Assembly (NCBI RefSeq): GCF_000471905.2
Contig: NW_006499364.1
Location: 549,106 to 613,105, forward strand
Length of the DNA stretch: 64,000 nucleotides
Direction: 5' to 3'
Source of the DNA: Amborella trichopoda
Lineage: Eukaryota > Streptophyta > Magnoliopsida > Amborellales > Amborellaceae
Part shown: piece by piece, positions 23,320-33,784 of the stretch
Layout: every line of letters begins with the position of its first letter
How positions within the stretch are numbered: position 1 is the stretch's first letter
Program-made: the position numbers and the translations under genes
Notes under the pieces: model-generated
Seen by the model: only the letters and a program-made list of their open reading frames with translations
What the model was told of the DNA's origin: nothing
Databases searched by the model: none

Positions 23320-23830
23320 GTTGGTTAGCTCCAATGGCTAAATTTTACCTCAGTCTCAGGTTTGAATCCTTTTTTTTAAAAAAAAAATCAATTCAACATC
23401 TTAAACAAAAAAAAAATTATTTCAACGTCTTAAACAAAAACAAAAAACAAAAAAAAACCAGTGCTCAAACAAAAAAAACTAGGTTCGAATCCCTGTCGGG
23501 CACTCTATTTTTATCATTTCAACAGCTTAAACCCAAAAAAAAAAAGTCCTATTGGGCACACGTTTTTCATCATTTCAGCATCTTAAACAAAAAAATAAAT
23601 AGAAAAATAGCCGGTGCTCAAACCAAAAAAAAGCGGGTTCAAATCCCCGTCAGGCACACTTTTTTTTTTTAAAAAAAAAAATCACTTCAGCGTTCAACTT
23701 TGCTTAAAAAAAAAAATAATAACTGGGTTCAAATCCCTATCGAGCACAGTTTTTTTTTAAAAAAAAACATCATTTCGGCGTTCGACTATTCTCAGAAAAA
23801 AAAAAAAAAAAAAAAAAAAAAAGACTACCC
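23320..23830 (+). repeat. SINE-like array with repeated tRNA B-box motifs
   Basis: A TAGCTCCAATGG A-box-like word at about 23330 is followed by GGTTTGAATCC at 23359. B-box words then recur as GGTTCGAATCC at 23482 and GGTTCAAATCC at 23636 and 23726. Several are followed by a CCTGTCGGGCAC-like segment and ATCATTTC..C..CTTAAAC, with A-rich and T-rich tracts. This is what a degenerate multimer of a tRNA-derived SINE would look like. No complete tRNA cloverleaf is present. Confidence 0.6.
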
Positions 23831-24547
23831 ACGAGAAATGATCCCGAAACATCTTATAAAGAGGTCTTTTTTTTGCATAGATAAGTAGGGAATACAAACC
23901 CCTACCTGTTTTCTGAAATAATTAGTGATTTTAGAATGCGTTAGTGAAAATGGAAACCAAGACCGATAGCTAAGGCTCAAGTGGTGCTATCACCTACCCA
24001 AGATGCCACTCTCACTTTTCTATTACAAGAAGTACTTATAATATATATAACAATTATTTTTCTTCATTTTCTTTTAAAAAAAAATGAGCTGGATTCGGAG
24101 GAGTTATTCGGACTCACCCAAGTAAATCGCCTCGATCAGGTCCCAGAGTAACTTTGCCGAGTAGATTATTTTAACACTGGTTTCAACAGTTGGGCATGCC
24201 TTTGTAAACTCCATTGATCTTCTCTCTCTGTACATGAATTATAAGCCAGGCCACCAATGCCCAAATGATTGGGATCTTGCTCAAAAACTCATGCTCTGAG
24301 GTTGTGAACCCCAATTAAGAAGGAGATGCTTTTCCATATCAATCCCTAAATTGGGTCTTCTCCCTTTTTTTGAAAAGATGTGGGTTCATAGCTTTGGGTA
24401 AAGGGTGTTTAAAATTGAGGCTCAATTGGTTCTTTGATTGTGCCTTTTGAAATATTTTTTTTTTTTTCTCAATATTTTTTATTCCTCAAAGTTCTTTAAG
24501 GGATTTTAAATTTTTTATAAAGTATTATAGCATATATATGTGTGTGT
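23831..24547. other. No gene recognised
   Basis: Unique AT-rich sequence. A further A-box-like TAGCTAAGGCTCAAGTGG occurs at about 23968 without a convincing B box. Confidence 0.35.
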
Positions 24548-24934
24548 GGTTCTTATAGAGCCAAGGATCTAAACAATCAAAATAAAGTGCACCTTCAAAA
24601 AGTGTCGAGAAATGTGGTTTCAATACTGTAAATTTTGTGATAATCTTAAAATATATTTTTATCTCTAATTACAAAATTACAAGCTTGTAAAGCAATGTAG
24701 ATTGAGAAGATCTATAAAAATTTGAAAATCATGAAAATTGATAGTCCAAAAATATATTACAAGATGCATTATTTCCAAAACTTAAAATCCAAATCCATGT
24801 TTTTCTTATGGCCATGTATCTTGATGTCAAGATGATCAATTTAAGGATATTTGGGCATCAAAACAACCTCTTTTAATGGAAGTTTTGATATGCGCTCTAA
24901 TTTGATTGTTTAGAGCTTCGGCTCTATATAAACC
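24548..24934 (+). mobile_element. MITE, family GGTTTATATAGAGCC (copy 4)
   Basis: The best-preserved copy, 387 bp. The left terminus is GGTTCTTATAGAGCC with AAGGATCTAAACAATCAAA following. The right terminus is TTTGATTGTTTAGAGC, then TTCGGCTCTATATAAACC. The inverted repeats extend about 34 bp. The interior is non-coding and shared with the other copies. Confidence 0.85.
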
Positions 24935-25154
24935 TTTTCGTATATATGTAAGGCTTCTACTTGGGCCAGACCAAGTCTACCCCAATAGATTCTTTTGGGC
25001 TGGGCTGCAGCTTTACCAGAAATATATTTAGGCCAAGCCTGGCCGGGCTCTCCGACTATATTTTCAGACCGGGCCAAAATACTTTTCGGGGTGGTACTAG
25101 TGGCGAGGGGGATATAACATGGCCGTCATATATAGCCAAAAATTCATATTATGA

Positions 25155-25625
25155 TCAATATGAACATAGAGAACTGATGGTCAAAAGTATTCACATCGTT
25201 CATTCACTATATGGTGGGTACCATACTACTGATCATCTCTCCAACTGTCATTAATTGGACAGCTGACTCAGGGCTATAAACACAGGGAGAGAGAGAGCGA
25301 GCGGGAGGTAGAAGTTTATTGGGAAAATTACAAAAAAACTCCTAAAACTACACTTTTTATGTAACTCAACCCCAATATGAACATAGAGATTTTTATGTAA
25401 CTCAACCCCAATATGAACATAGAGAACTGATGGTCAAAAGTATTCACATCGTTCATTCACTATTTGGTGGGTACCATACTACTGATCATCTCACCAACCG
25501 TCATTAATTGGACAGCTGACTCACGGCTATAAACACATGGAGAGAGAGAGTGGGAGAGAGAAGTTTACAGGGAAAATTATAAAAAACTTCTAAAACTACA
25601 CTTCTTATGTAACTCAACCCCAACC
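25155..25625 (+). repeat. 254-bp tandem duplication with MULE-terminus-like sequence
   Basis: Two units start CAATATGAACATAGAGAACT at 25155 and 25409, offset 254 bp. Each includes TCATTAATTGGACAGCTGAC, a GAGAGA tract and a GGGAAAATTA.AAAAA.CT.CTAAAACTACAC segment. A 33-bp piece at the junction (TTATGTAACTCAACCCC onward, about 25357 and 25391) is additionally repeated. GGGAAAATTAC-type sequence is a common start of plant Mutator-like terminal inverted repeats, so one of these (about 25318 or 25571) may be the end of the MULE to the right. Confidence 0.75.
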
Positions 25626-25759
25626 TAGTTTTTTCCTTTCATTTTTTTCTCCAAAACAAACTTTCTATGCAAATAACTCTCAAGAGAAAAAATTACTTTT
25701 TTTTTAGATGGAAATGTCCTTCTCGTACACAAAAATCAATTTGGCCAGATTTGACGTTG

Positions 25760-26735
25760 ACTTTCGGATCGCAGTAGCACATTGTCGGAGCGCACGATCT
25801 CGTTGTCGGACCCAATATTCCAAAACTGAAATACCCAACTGCCCTAAGCAACTGTCGTAGCTCAGTGACTACAGAATTTCTACTGCCCGACCGCCCTTTG
25901 CAATTGCCGAAGCCCTGTGACACCAAAACTTTTACTGCTGAACTGCACGTACACAATGTCGGAGCCCTGTGACTCTAGACGTATTTACTATCAGACCGAA
26001 CTTGCACAATGCTGGGGCCTTATTCCAGTGCTGGACTGCACTTACACAATGCCGGAGCATTGTGATTCCAGAGTGTCCATTGCCGGACCGCACTTACACA
26101 ATGCGGGAGCACTATGATTCCAGAGTGTCCACTGTCAGACCACACTTACACAGTGCCGGAGCCCTATGACTCCAGAGTGTTCCACTGTAGGACTGCACTT
26201 ACAAAGTGTCAGAGCATGTGATCCACTGTCGGACCGCACTTATACAATGCCGAAGCCTTTGATCCACTACCTAACCGTACTTACACAGTGTCGGAGCCCT
26301 GATACTCCAGAGTTCCACTGCTGGACCGCACTTACACAGTGCTGGAGTGTGATCCTAGAGTGTTCCACTGTCGAACCGCACTTACACAGTGCCGACTCCA
26401 AAATGTTCCACTGTCGGACCACACTTAACACAATGCTGGAGCACTTGATCCACTGTCAGCCGGCACTTACACAGTGTCGGAGCCGTGTGACTCCAGAGTG
26501 TACACTGCCAGACCGCACTTACACAATGTTGGAGCGCTGTGATTCCAGAGTGTCCATTGCCAGACCACACTTACAAAGTGTCGAAGCCCTATGACTCTAG
26601 AGTGTTCTACTGCCAGACCCCACTTACATAGTGCCGGAGCCCTGTGACTCCAAAGTGTTCCACTGCCAGACCGCACTTACACAGTCCCAAGCATTGTGAT
26701 TCCAGAAACTCTTTCTTCTGGACCGCTGTGATTGC
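25760..26735. repeat. Minisatellite, about 52-bp units, about 19 copies
   Basis: The unit pattern is GGACCGCACTTACACAGTG, then CCGGAGCCCTGTGACTCCAG, then AGTGTCCACTGC. Successive CTTACAC starts at 26041, 26093, 26145 and 26198 give 52-53-bp spacing. Shorter 41-bp variants occur at 26239 and 26280. Left-hand units (25760-25990) are more diverged. The array is GC-richer than its flanks. It lies beyond the end of the PMD gene in what would be a subterminal position of the MULE. Confidence 0.88.
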
Positions 26736-27042
26736 CAAACCCTTTTCTCTCTCTCTCTCTATCTCTCAACCTTTTTTTTTTTCTTTTGCTTTTGGGTGGT
26801 GTTACATGTTAGCTAATAATAAGGAGAACTGAAGTTACGCACTGCTTTTAGGTGGTGGTGACACTGTTTTTAAGTGGCAGATGGATTTGATGGCTAAATC
26901 CATTTTGTATTCACAAATAATTTGCAATAGAGTTGTAGTTTAGGGAGAGAAACCAAATACCATCATCATTAAGAAAGACAACGAACAAACATATCCAACT
27001 ATCTTTGAACTATTTCCATTTTAAAAATATATAACAAACTAA
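26736..27042. other. Spacer with CT microsatellite
   Basis: A CTCTCTCTCT run at about 26746 and a T-rich tract. No gene is seen. Confidence 0.4.
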
Positions 27043-27298
27043 AAAATACTTATCAAGCTTAACATCAAAATGCATACTAACCATATCTTTTATTTAACAT
27101 CTGTTTCGAACATTCATATGAAATCTAAAAATACATATCAAACTCAACATCAAAATATATATCAACCATATCATTTACTTAACATATGTTTCAAACATAA
27201 TGATCAAATCCAAAACTATGAAAAGTTGCATCAAAATCAATATCAACTATATTCTATACTTAATATTTGTTTCAAACATACATATCAAACTAAAAATA
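27043..27298. repeat. Three AT-rich tandem units of about 85 bp
   Basis: Each unit contains ATCAAAAT..ATAT.AAC.ATAT, a TTTA.TTAACAT.TGTTTC segment and AACAT.CATAT.AAA. The third unit is the most diverged. They lie between the minisatellite and the PMD stop region. Confidence 0.7.
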
Positions 27299-27403
27299 AA
27301 AGGCCAGTTTCTCCACCTCAAACCTTTTTTTGATCAATTCCCATCTCTTCGCAACCGTAAATTCCACCTCGATTCCTCTTGTAACGCTGGTGCTTGAAAG
27401 TGA

Positions 27404-29150
27404 TCAGTTTTTTTTTTTTGTTCTTCTTTCAATTTCATCCTCGCTCTCAGCATCATTGTGGCCTTCAACATCCTCTTCTTCATCATCATCCTCTTCTCCA
27501 TCATCATCGTCTCCTTCGCTTTCACTATTATCGTCCCCATCACTTTCACTTTCCACTTCTCCACCCTTAGCATGCGCTATCTCCTCAGCACCTGACTCTA
27601 CAAAAGTATTATTCAATAGCAGATCATGAGCCACCTGTACATAACGTCTGGATTGCCCGACTAATACTTTACCATTAAGTGAAGCTTGTAGCATCTCTAT
27701 ACAGGTATGTCGTTTTTTTTTTCATAATTTTAAGATATATTAAGACAATAAAATAACAAATACATATAATAAATAGTGTACCAATCTCCTATTGTCATCA
27801 TGTCCTGTGGAGGATTTCACATAGGATTGCGACTACGACGGGGACGCATGAGGGCTTTTCTAAATCTTTGCATAAACATGTTGTGCCAAGCCATGTACTC
27901 TTATAAGGTGCTCCACAAAATTTATCCAGGGCTTCCTTGACAACATTACGTTCTCATTGCTTCCAATCTTTTATATGCCTGCTCAACTCTTCAGTCCAAT
28001 TTGTAGGGTGTATATCAAGCTTCTCTCTCCTATCCCACTTGGTTGGCATAACAAGAATCCCTTATACCTTCCCAAATTTCCACAGCACGCTATCGGGTAT
28101 ATAGTACTCTGCAATGTTGAAACTTATGAGGTATGAGCAGCATATGAAGTACTCTGCAATTTCATGTGACTTCTCATATGGTTGCCAAGTCACCTACAAA
28201 AAAAACATGACACATTAAATAAGCATACAAGGCAACAAGCCAAGCCATTCCTAGGTTGATTATCTACTAGATTATAAGCACACAAGGCAACCACTAACCC
28301 TATCAAATGGATGTTATCAAATGAGATGTCTTTATGGCGTGGTTGTTTCTTCCACATGCAAGCTCTAGGCATTCTTTGGTTGATGACCAATGTACGCTTG
28401 GTGGCTAGAGCTCAAAAATGCTCATCGATCCAGCACTGTAAAAAAGACAAAAAGTAAGAAGGCAAAAAAATTATAATATTGCAAATATAAACTATAAAGA
28501 TAGTGAGAAATACCTGTAGTAAGGTCGTTGACCAACTAAAATGATTCCTTTCCCCGCCTGCGACCATAGACAAGGAATGGTATAAAAAAGTAAGCACCAC
28601 AGCACCCCATGCATATTTTCCTGCCTCATCGAAATCTTGAAACTATTACAGGTACATTGTAAGTGTCGATCCTTTAGATGAGTCGGCAAATATAGTTGTA
28701 CCGACTAAATAAAGGAGATATACTGGTATGTATTGCGTGAGTTGTAATTTGGTGGGCTTTTTTGTTAGTTGGTCGAATGTCCTCCTCAACCATGTATGAT
28801 TAAGATGCATCGGGGTGACGTCTTTATGGAAATCTCTCAGATAGTTCTTGACGAAAGCAACATAGTTTTTAGGCCTAATGTCGGTTCCAAGCTCGCCTGT
28901 CACGGGTATCCTTAATATTTGTCACATATCGTTTAGGGTTGGTGCCATTTTATCGATGGTTAGACATGCAGTATTTGTTTCGTTGTACCATTTCCCTATA
29001 AATTCCCTCAATAGATTGCGATCGATATGTGAGACCCCAATATCCATCAATGGGCTCAATCCGATCTTTTGAATTAAAGCTACATGTCGTTGATCGAGCT
29101 TATATTTTGCTTGGGCTGGAGTTGATTCTTCAATACGAAGTATTTTTCCC
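27404..29150 (-). pseudogene. Plant mobile domain (PMD, MAIN/MAIL-like) gene, decayed
   Basis: PMD proteins are plant-specific; some are silencing factors (MAIN/MAIL1), many travel in transposons. The minus-strand N-terminal part reads LDQRHVALIQKIGLSPLMDI, then NLLREFIGKWYNETNTACL and DKMAPTLNDM, with a stop replacing one residue before QILRIPVTGE (about 28920). The next block has HTWLRRTFDQL and PVYLLYLVGTTIFADSS (28903-28646). After two stops comes FQDFDEAGKYAWGAVVL...SLSMVAGGE, ending at a GT donor near 28515. Exon 2 starts after TTTACAG near 28442 with CWIDEHF and RMPRACMWKKQ. Exon 3 starts after TTTTGTAG near 28195 with VTWQPYEKSHEIAEYF. A later frame gives EYMAWHNMFMQRFRKALMRP. The last part (27694-27404) is a Lys/Glu/Asp-rich acidic tail. 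Introns show it is not a processed copy; stops and frameshifts make it a pseudogene. Confidence 0.82.
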
Positions 29151-29424
29151 TCTTAAAATGAAAATTAATAAGCAATGATAATAGCTAATAACATGAGAAA
29201 TACCTAATTAATATAAATCATTAACTAAAACAAATAGACCATCGTACCTCTTGCCTTTGACCGATGAAGTGGATGGCTCCCTTGTGCCTCTTGGTTGTTC
29301 CGGGTCCTGCATTGCTAATTCTATTTTCATAATTGGCATAAAAAAAAACCCACAAGTGGCATATCCAATAAAAAAAGAGAGAGAAAAGTGATATATCCAA
29401 TTAAAAAGAGACAGAAAAGAATCA

Positions 29425-29665
29425 AACATAAATATATATGCGCCAATAGTATGAAATGAACGCAAGTAGAACAAACACCATTAATTTATATAATAACAGA
29501 AGCTCCCAATAGTGGGTGCTCTAATAGAAAATAAACAAATATAAATATATGTACGCTAATATCACGAAATGAGCACAAGTGGAACAAATACTATAAACAA
29601 ACACCATAAACAAACACCATTAATATATATACTAACAAAAATTTCCACAAGTGGGTGCTACAAGT
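29425..29665. repeat. Imperfect tandem duplication between MULE and PMD
   Basis: Two blocks share ATAAATATATATG.C.C.AATA, ACAAGTGGAACAAA/GCAAGTAGAACAAA and AGTGGGTGCT. The second block also has an internal triplication of ATAAACAAACACC. It lies in the interval that would hold the PMD promoter and the transposase 3' flank. Confidence 0.6.
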
Positions 29666-29706
29666 TAAAAAGACATAATAAAAAAGATAAGTACAAGTAT
29701 ATGCCT

Positions 29707-30663
29707 TCAAGTGGGTGTTTTACATGTTGCCCTATTGTGACCAGTTCCTTTGCACCGACTACAGTGAATAGGTTGCATTAGTACTTCTTGCGACTCGATG
29801 CGCTTATTTTTAGGTCGGCCAGGGGGCCGTCTTGAGTGAGGTGGAAGTATTCTTATTCTATATGGAGGAAGTTGTCCACGCATATGCTTATATAGATCAA
29901 TCAAGATAACTGGTACGATATGTTTGGAATGTGAAATAGTCTTCACAATAGTCAATGGGATCCCTATTCATCCATTGAAGACTTTTACAAGCATGCTTGC
30001 AGGACAAACCCGTTATTTGCCAACCCCAGCATTCACATTCTTGTGCAATTATATTTGTCTTATGATTCATGTGATCACCTCTTACTTCAAACACTGCTCC
30101 ACTTGATACAATGATCTCAATGGAAAAGTATTGCTTTATGAACTTTTCAGTTCGTTTTGAGCGTGCGTGGTAAGTGTTGTAGTCCAGGTTTCAGCTTCTA
30201 AGATTCGAGTGGCCATCAGTTTCTTCTAATCAAGTCAACGCGCTGGAGAATTGGCATGCCTTGTGGTTCTAGAATGCACTTGTTATATGACTTGGTCACA
30301 TTGGTTGTTACTTAGTTATATCATTTACCCTTGAAGATTGATGTGGCCTAATGGTCTGGTGATGCTTCCATGAACCACTTGAATTCGTCCTCAGAAATTG
30401 ATCTAATTTTACTCTTCTCAAAATATTCTTGCAGCATGTATGCTCTACATGCTCCGATAAAAATTTTTACAAAGGCTTTCTTAATATCATTATGTATGTC
30501 TTTTACTTCCTTCTTGAAATTCTCTGCTAAATAACGCTCACATAAGGCATGATGGGCATTCTCAAAAACTTAACAGACAATATCAACTAGATCAGGGTGT
30601 CTATCTGACAAAAAATGATTTTACGATATGTCTCAATAGCAATCTTTAGAGATTCTATAAACA
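29707..30663 (-). pseudogene. Mutator-like (MULE) transposase, C-terminal half
   Basis: The transposase cuts and pastes MULE DNA. Minus-strand frames read FLSDRHPDLVDIVC (the second catalytic D block, ISDRxxGL type) and HHALCERYLAENFKKEVKDI at about 30620-30500. Then come FKWFMEASPDH and TNVTKSYNKCILEPQGMPIL (about 30375-30250), equivalent to the NN..ESFN..I...R..PI block. A SWIM zinc finger follows, CECWGWQITGLSCKHAC (about 30045-29990), with all Cys/His ligands. The C-terminus has ILPPHSRRPPGRPKNKRI and a CCHC knuckle HCSRCKGTGHNRATC before the stop at 29709. At least three stops and two frameshifts occur. The N-terminus, with the first catalytic D, is cut off at 30664 by an LTR. Confidence 0.85.
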
Positions 30664-31774
30664 TGTAGATATCACCATTTTAAAACTGGCAAATTCTATG
30701 ATATTCCTGAACCCTTAGGACCACACTATCCTAGTGAACCCCATACCATAGACCACCATAGTCCATACTACCTACCATATAATCCAGAATCCTAACAAAT
30801 GCCTTATTTTAGTAAACCAAATCATTAAAAATAACCAAAAACCTCGTTTTGATCCAAATTTTGGCAGCAACATGAACGATTCCGTAGATACCCATAGAAC
30901 TAGAAATTTTCCATTTTGGACAGTTTTGGTCTGGGCGACACTACCAGGTCGCCTAGCCCAAACTTACCCAAATCGGTTGATTTTTGGTAGGCAACATCTT
31001 GACGATCTCAAAATCACTCTAGACTGAAATCGGTCGATTTTGAGCAAATTTGGTCTAAGCGAACGTCGCCCAGACCCAACTGCCCCAAATTAGCAGTTTC
31101 CACATGTCAACACCTCCCAGGTCTTTTTTGGCTAGGTTCAATGGACCTAGACCATTTTGGTCTGGGCGACGCTCCCAGTGTCGCTCAAGCCTTGGACCAG
31201 TCATTTCGAAACTTTTAAACCCTAAGGAGAGACCCTTTAGACTCTAGAGAGGCTCTTTGGACTCTGGAGACTCTATAGATCCTTTAGACTCAATTAGCTT
31301 TTGTGCTCAAAGAAAGCCTAGATATTATGAGACCTGACAACCTAGACTTAGGAAAACCCTAGCTTTAGGCCATTTGCAACCCTTAGATCAAAGAAATCCA
31401 TCCAACCAAGCCAAGGCTTGGTCAAAACCTAAAGAGAGACAAAAGAGGACGCATGGTGTAAACAGTCGGTCTTGATACGAGCGAGGCCTAGAAACCTCGA
31501 GAGTCCGGGCCAACTGGCCCAGTCCTGTACGTTTTTACTCTTTCTTGGTTTTCTTCTTATTTTGTTTATTTTAAATTAGTTTCATTTCTTTTTACATAGT
31601 ATTTCGGATCGATGCTGGCTCTGCCACTGATTTGAGAGCAGATCTGCTTATTTCGGACTATATCTGACCTCATATCAGAATTTGATTGTCTCACTCTCTA
31701 TCACTTTTTTATTAAAATCAGTTTGTGGTGTTCAAATCTGAGGGATCTTCCTCTGAAGATCTCTCCAATTTGCA
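30664..31774 (+). repeat. 5' LTR of Tat-1
   Basis: It aligns with 36929-38091. Shared landmarks are the TGTAGA start, CCTGA.CCCTTA.GACCACAC, GGACGC...GAGCGAGGCC/GGGGCGAGCCC, GGCTCTG, GAGAGC.GATCTGCT.TTTC and the GATCTTC.TC.GAAGATCT end. The 3' edge is approximate. A recognisable TATA box is not preserved here. Confidence 0.82.
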
Positions 31775-31784
31775 TCGTAAACAA

Positions 31785-31802
31785 TTGGATGCCCAACGTG
31801 GG
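31785..31802 (+). other. Primer-binding-site-like sequence of Tat-1
   Basis: TTGGATGCCCAACGTGGG lies about 10 bases inside the LTR edge. It resembles the TTGGCGCCCAACGTGGGG form used by Tat/Ogre-type elements. The tRNA species is not assigned. Confidence 0.55.
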
Positions 31803-31954
31803 ATAGTTTGAGCTTGATCCAAACCTTGAAATACATGTTTTTGTTTATTTTTTTCACTGTTTTTTGGTACAAAATAATCCCAGGTTCCGCTGTAACCAAG
31901 GCCCATGGTTTTTGTGGCAGCGAAACCCTGTCTGTCTTGGGCTCTTTGTGTCAT

Positions 31955-32065
31955 CCAGGCAACACTCCCTATGTCGTCCAAGCGACACTCCCTGTGTCGC
32001 CCAGGTTCAAGTGATGCTCCCTGCGTCGCCCAAGCGACACTACCTGTGTTGCTCAGATTCTAAGG
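31955..32065 (+). repeat. GGCGACA...TGTCGCC hairpin motifs in Tat-1 leader
   Basis: Short inverted pairs recur here: AGCGACACTCCCTGTGTCGCCC, CTCCCTGCGTCGCCC and AGCGACACTACCTGTGTTGCTC. Each can form a 7-bp stem with a 6-8-nt loop. The same motif recurs in both LTRs (see 37236-37380). Confidence 0.75.
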
Positions 32066-32941
32066 TCCCAGAAAGATCCCATGACCCCACAGCCCTGTGC
32101 GAGGATCTTTTCTCATATTGCTTACCAATTTTGAGGCTAAAATAAAATTTTAAAAAATATATTTTGCTTGAGGGAGGTCTTTCTTATCTGTGTTTTCTGA
32201 TTTTCATTTTATTTTAATTAATTTTGTTAGAAACCATGATTTCCCTGCTTTATCATACTTAGTTTAACCCTGCTTCATTTTAAAAAAAAAAAAAATTGAG
32301 GGTTGACTGCAATCGGATCGAGTCACCCTTGACTCGAGTTGCACTCGACTAGGCACGGACTATGCCTGGTTTCACTATTTTGACTGAACACCTTCTCAGG
32401 GGTTGCTTACCCCACACTTGAAATGTGGTTTTGAGTCGGTCAAGACTCCGACTCAAAGCGCACCACACTCGGTACGATTTGTGCCAAGTGTTCACATTTC
32501 TTTCTTGCATTGTGTGTTTGCCTGTTTGCTATTTTCTTTTTGCTTGCATGCTTATTTACACACTCCTGCACACAATGGACCGGGAAAGTCCGGAAAACCA
32601 ATAAAAAATTTTGAAAACCCCCAAAACTCGACATTTACTATCGTGAGGGGAACATACCATTGACAGCCGAGGCAGTTGGGATTTGCGTGACTTTAACTGT
32701 GAGCACCCCTCCGTAATCCTTAGACTCAATGCAACTCCACACATAGTAGGACCCGGTTAATTCCTTTAACAGGTGGCCAGGACCTACGTGGGGACCTACT
32801 CAGCCTAGTCGCATTTCAATACTTAGGAACCCACTCAGACCGAGCCTACCCATAGTCTAAGGAAATAGTTTTCAAGTGGTTTGTTTGCTTATTACAATTG
32901 ATTAGTCTTAGATCTCAATCCGGATCCACTTCTGGTACGAG

Positions 32942-33560
32942 CTGAAACCTTCTTGATCCAAGTCCTGGCTTGTACCTGGTCTAGCCCAGGTCCAAACCAG
33001 GGTCACACCTAGGTCCAAACCTAGGCCCCCATTTTGGTCTGAGCCAAGGCTCACGCCAAATCTCACCTACGAGCTGAAACCTTCTTGGTCCAAGTCCTGG
33101 CTTGTACCTGGTCTAGCCCAGGTCCAAACCAGGGTCACACCCAGGTCCAAACCTAGGCCCCCATTTTGGTCTGAGCCAAGGATCACGCCAAATCTCACCT
33201 AGACCTTAGCCCGGGTCCACACTCAGTCTAATTTTAAACCTTCTGGGTCCAACTCTAGGCTTGTTCCCAGACTAGCCAAGGTGCGAACCAAGTTCACACT
33301 TAAGTCCGAACCTAGGCCACCTTTTAGTCCGAGCCAAGGCTCGTGCCTAAACCAACCTTGATCCAATCCAAGTCAACACCCAATTTGATAATCAAAAACC
33401 TTTAGGTCCAAGCCCAAGCTTGTACCCAGCTCAGTCTAGGTCCGAACCAGTTTCACACCCAGGTCCGAGCCAGCTTCACACCCAGGTCCGAACCTAGACC
33501 CCCTCTAGGTCCGAACCAAGACTCGTACCCATCTAGCTTAGATCTCAGTCTAGGTCTTAG
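32942..33560 (+). repeat. Leader tandem repeat of Tat-1, about 126-160-bp units
   Basis: The unit begins ACCTTCTTG.TCCAAGTCCT and includes GGCTTGTACCTGGTCTAGCC, CAGGTCCAAACC and CCATTTTGGTCTGAGCCAAG. Two nearly identical copies start at about 32948 and 33075. Two more diverged copies start near 33237 and 33398. It sits upstream of gag. Confidence 0.82.
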
Positions 33561-33784
33561 CCTAGGTCTTAGTATAGAGTTGCCTCTAGAGTTAGATTAG
33601 GCTTATCCTAATTCAGGGTCTAAACCAAAACCCATTGAGTCTAGCAAGATTTATCCGGTTTAGTCCTAGCCTAGGTCTTAGTTTAGGGTTTCGCCCCTAG
33701 AACTGGACTAGGTTCTATCATAAGCCGTCAAGTCTAGATCCCACCCTAAGTCTAGATTCTAGAACCGGATCAAAAAGAGTCACC

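Larger units (their letters stand above)
25318..30663 (-). mobile_element. Mutator-like element carrying a PMD gene (inferred extent)
   Basis: On the minus strand a MULE transposase (30663-29707) is followed after about 0.55 kb by a PMD gene (29150-27404). After that come an 85-bp AT-rich tandem repeat, a 1-kb minisatellite and MULE-terminus-like sequence at 25571/25318. I infer these form one element. The transposase N-terminus and the other end are missing because the Tat-1 LTR starts at 30664 within the transposase. The left boundary is a guess; no target-site duplication could be checked. Confidence 0.5.

Noticed and set aside
23359..23736. tRNA genes at the B-box words
   Set aside because: No acceptor stem, anticodon arm or proper A-box spacing; only the B-box word is conserved.
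25760..26735. Could the minisatellite be a CRISPR array?
   Set aside because: Units are contiguous, vary throughout and have no alternating conserved repeat and unique spacer. The genome is eukaryotic.
25917..26832. Several ORFs of 60-142 codons on both strands
   Set aside because: All lie in the 52-bp minisatellite and simply translate the repeat; they are open on both strands and have no start context.
27330..27629. Plus-strand Ser/Leu/Pro ORF at 27.4 kb
   Set aside because: Antisense shadow of the acidic C-terminal tail of the PMD gene.
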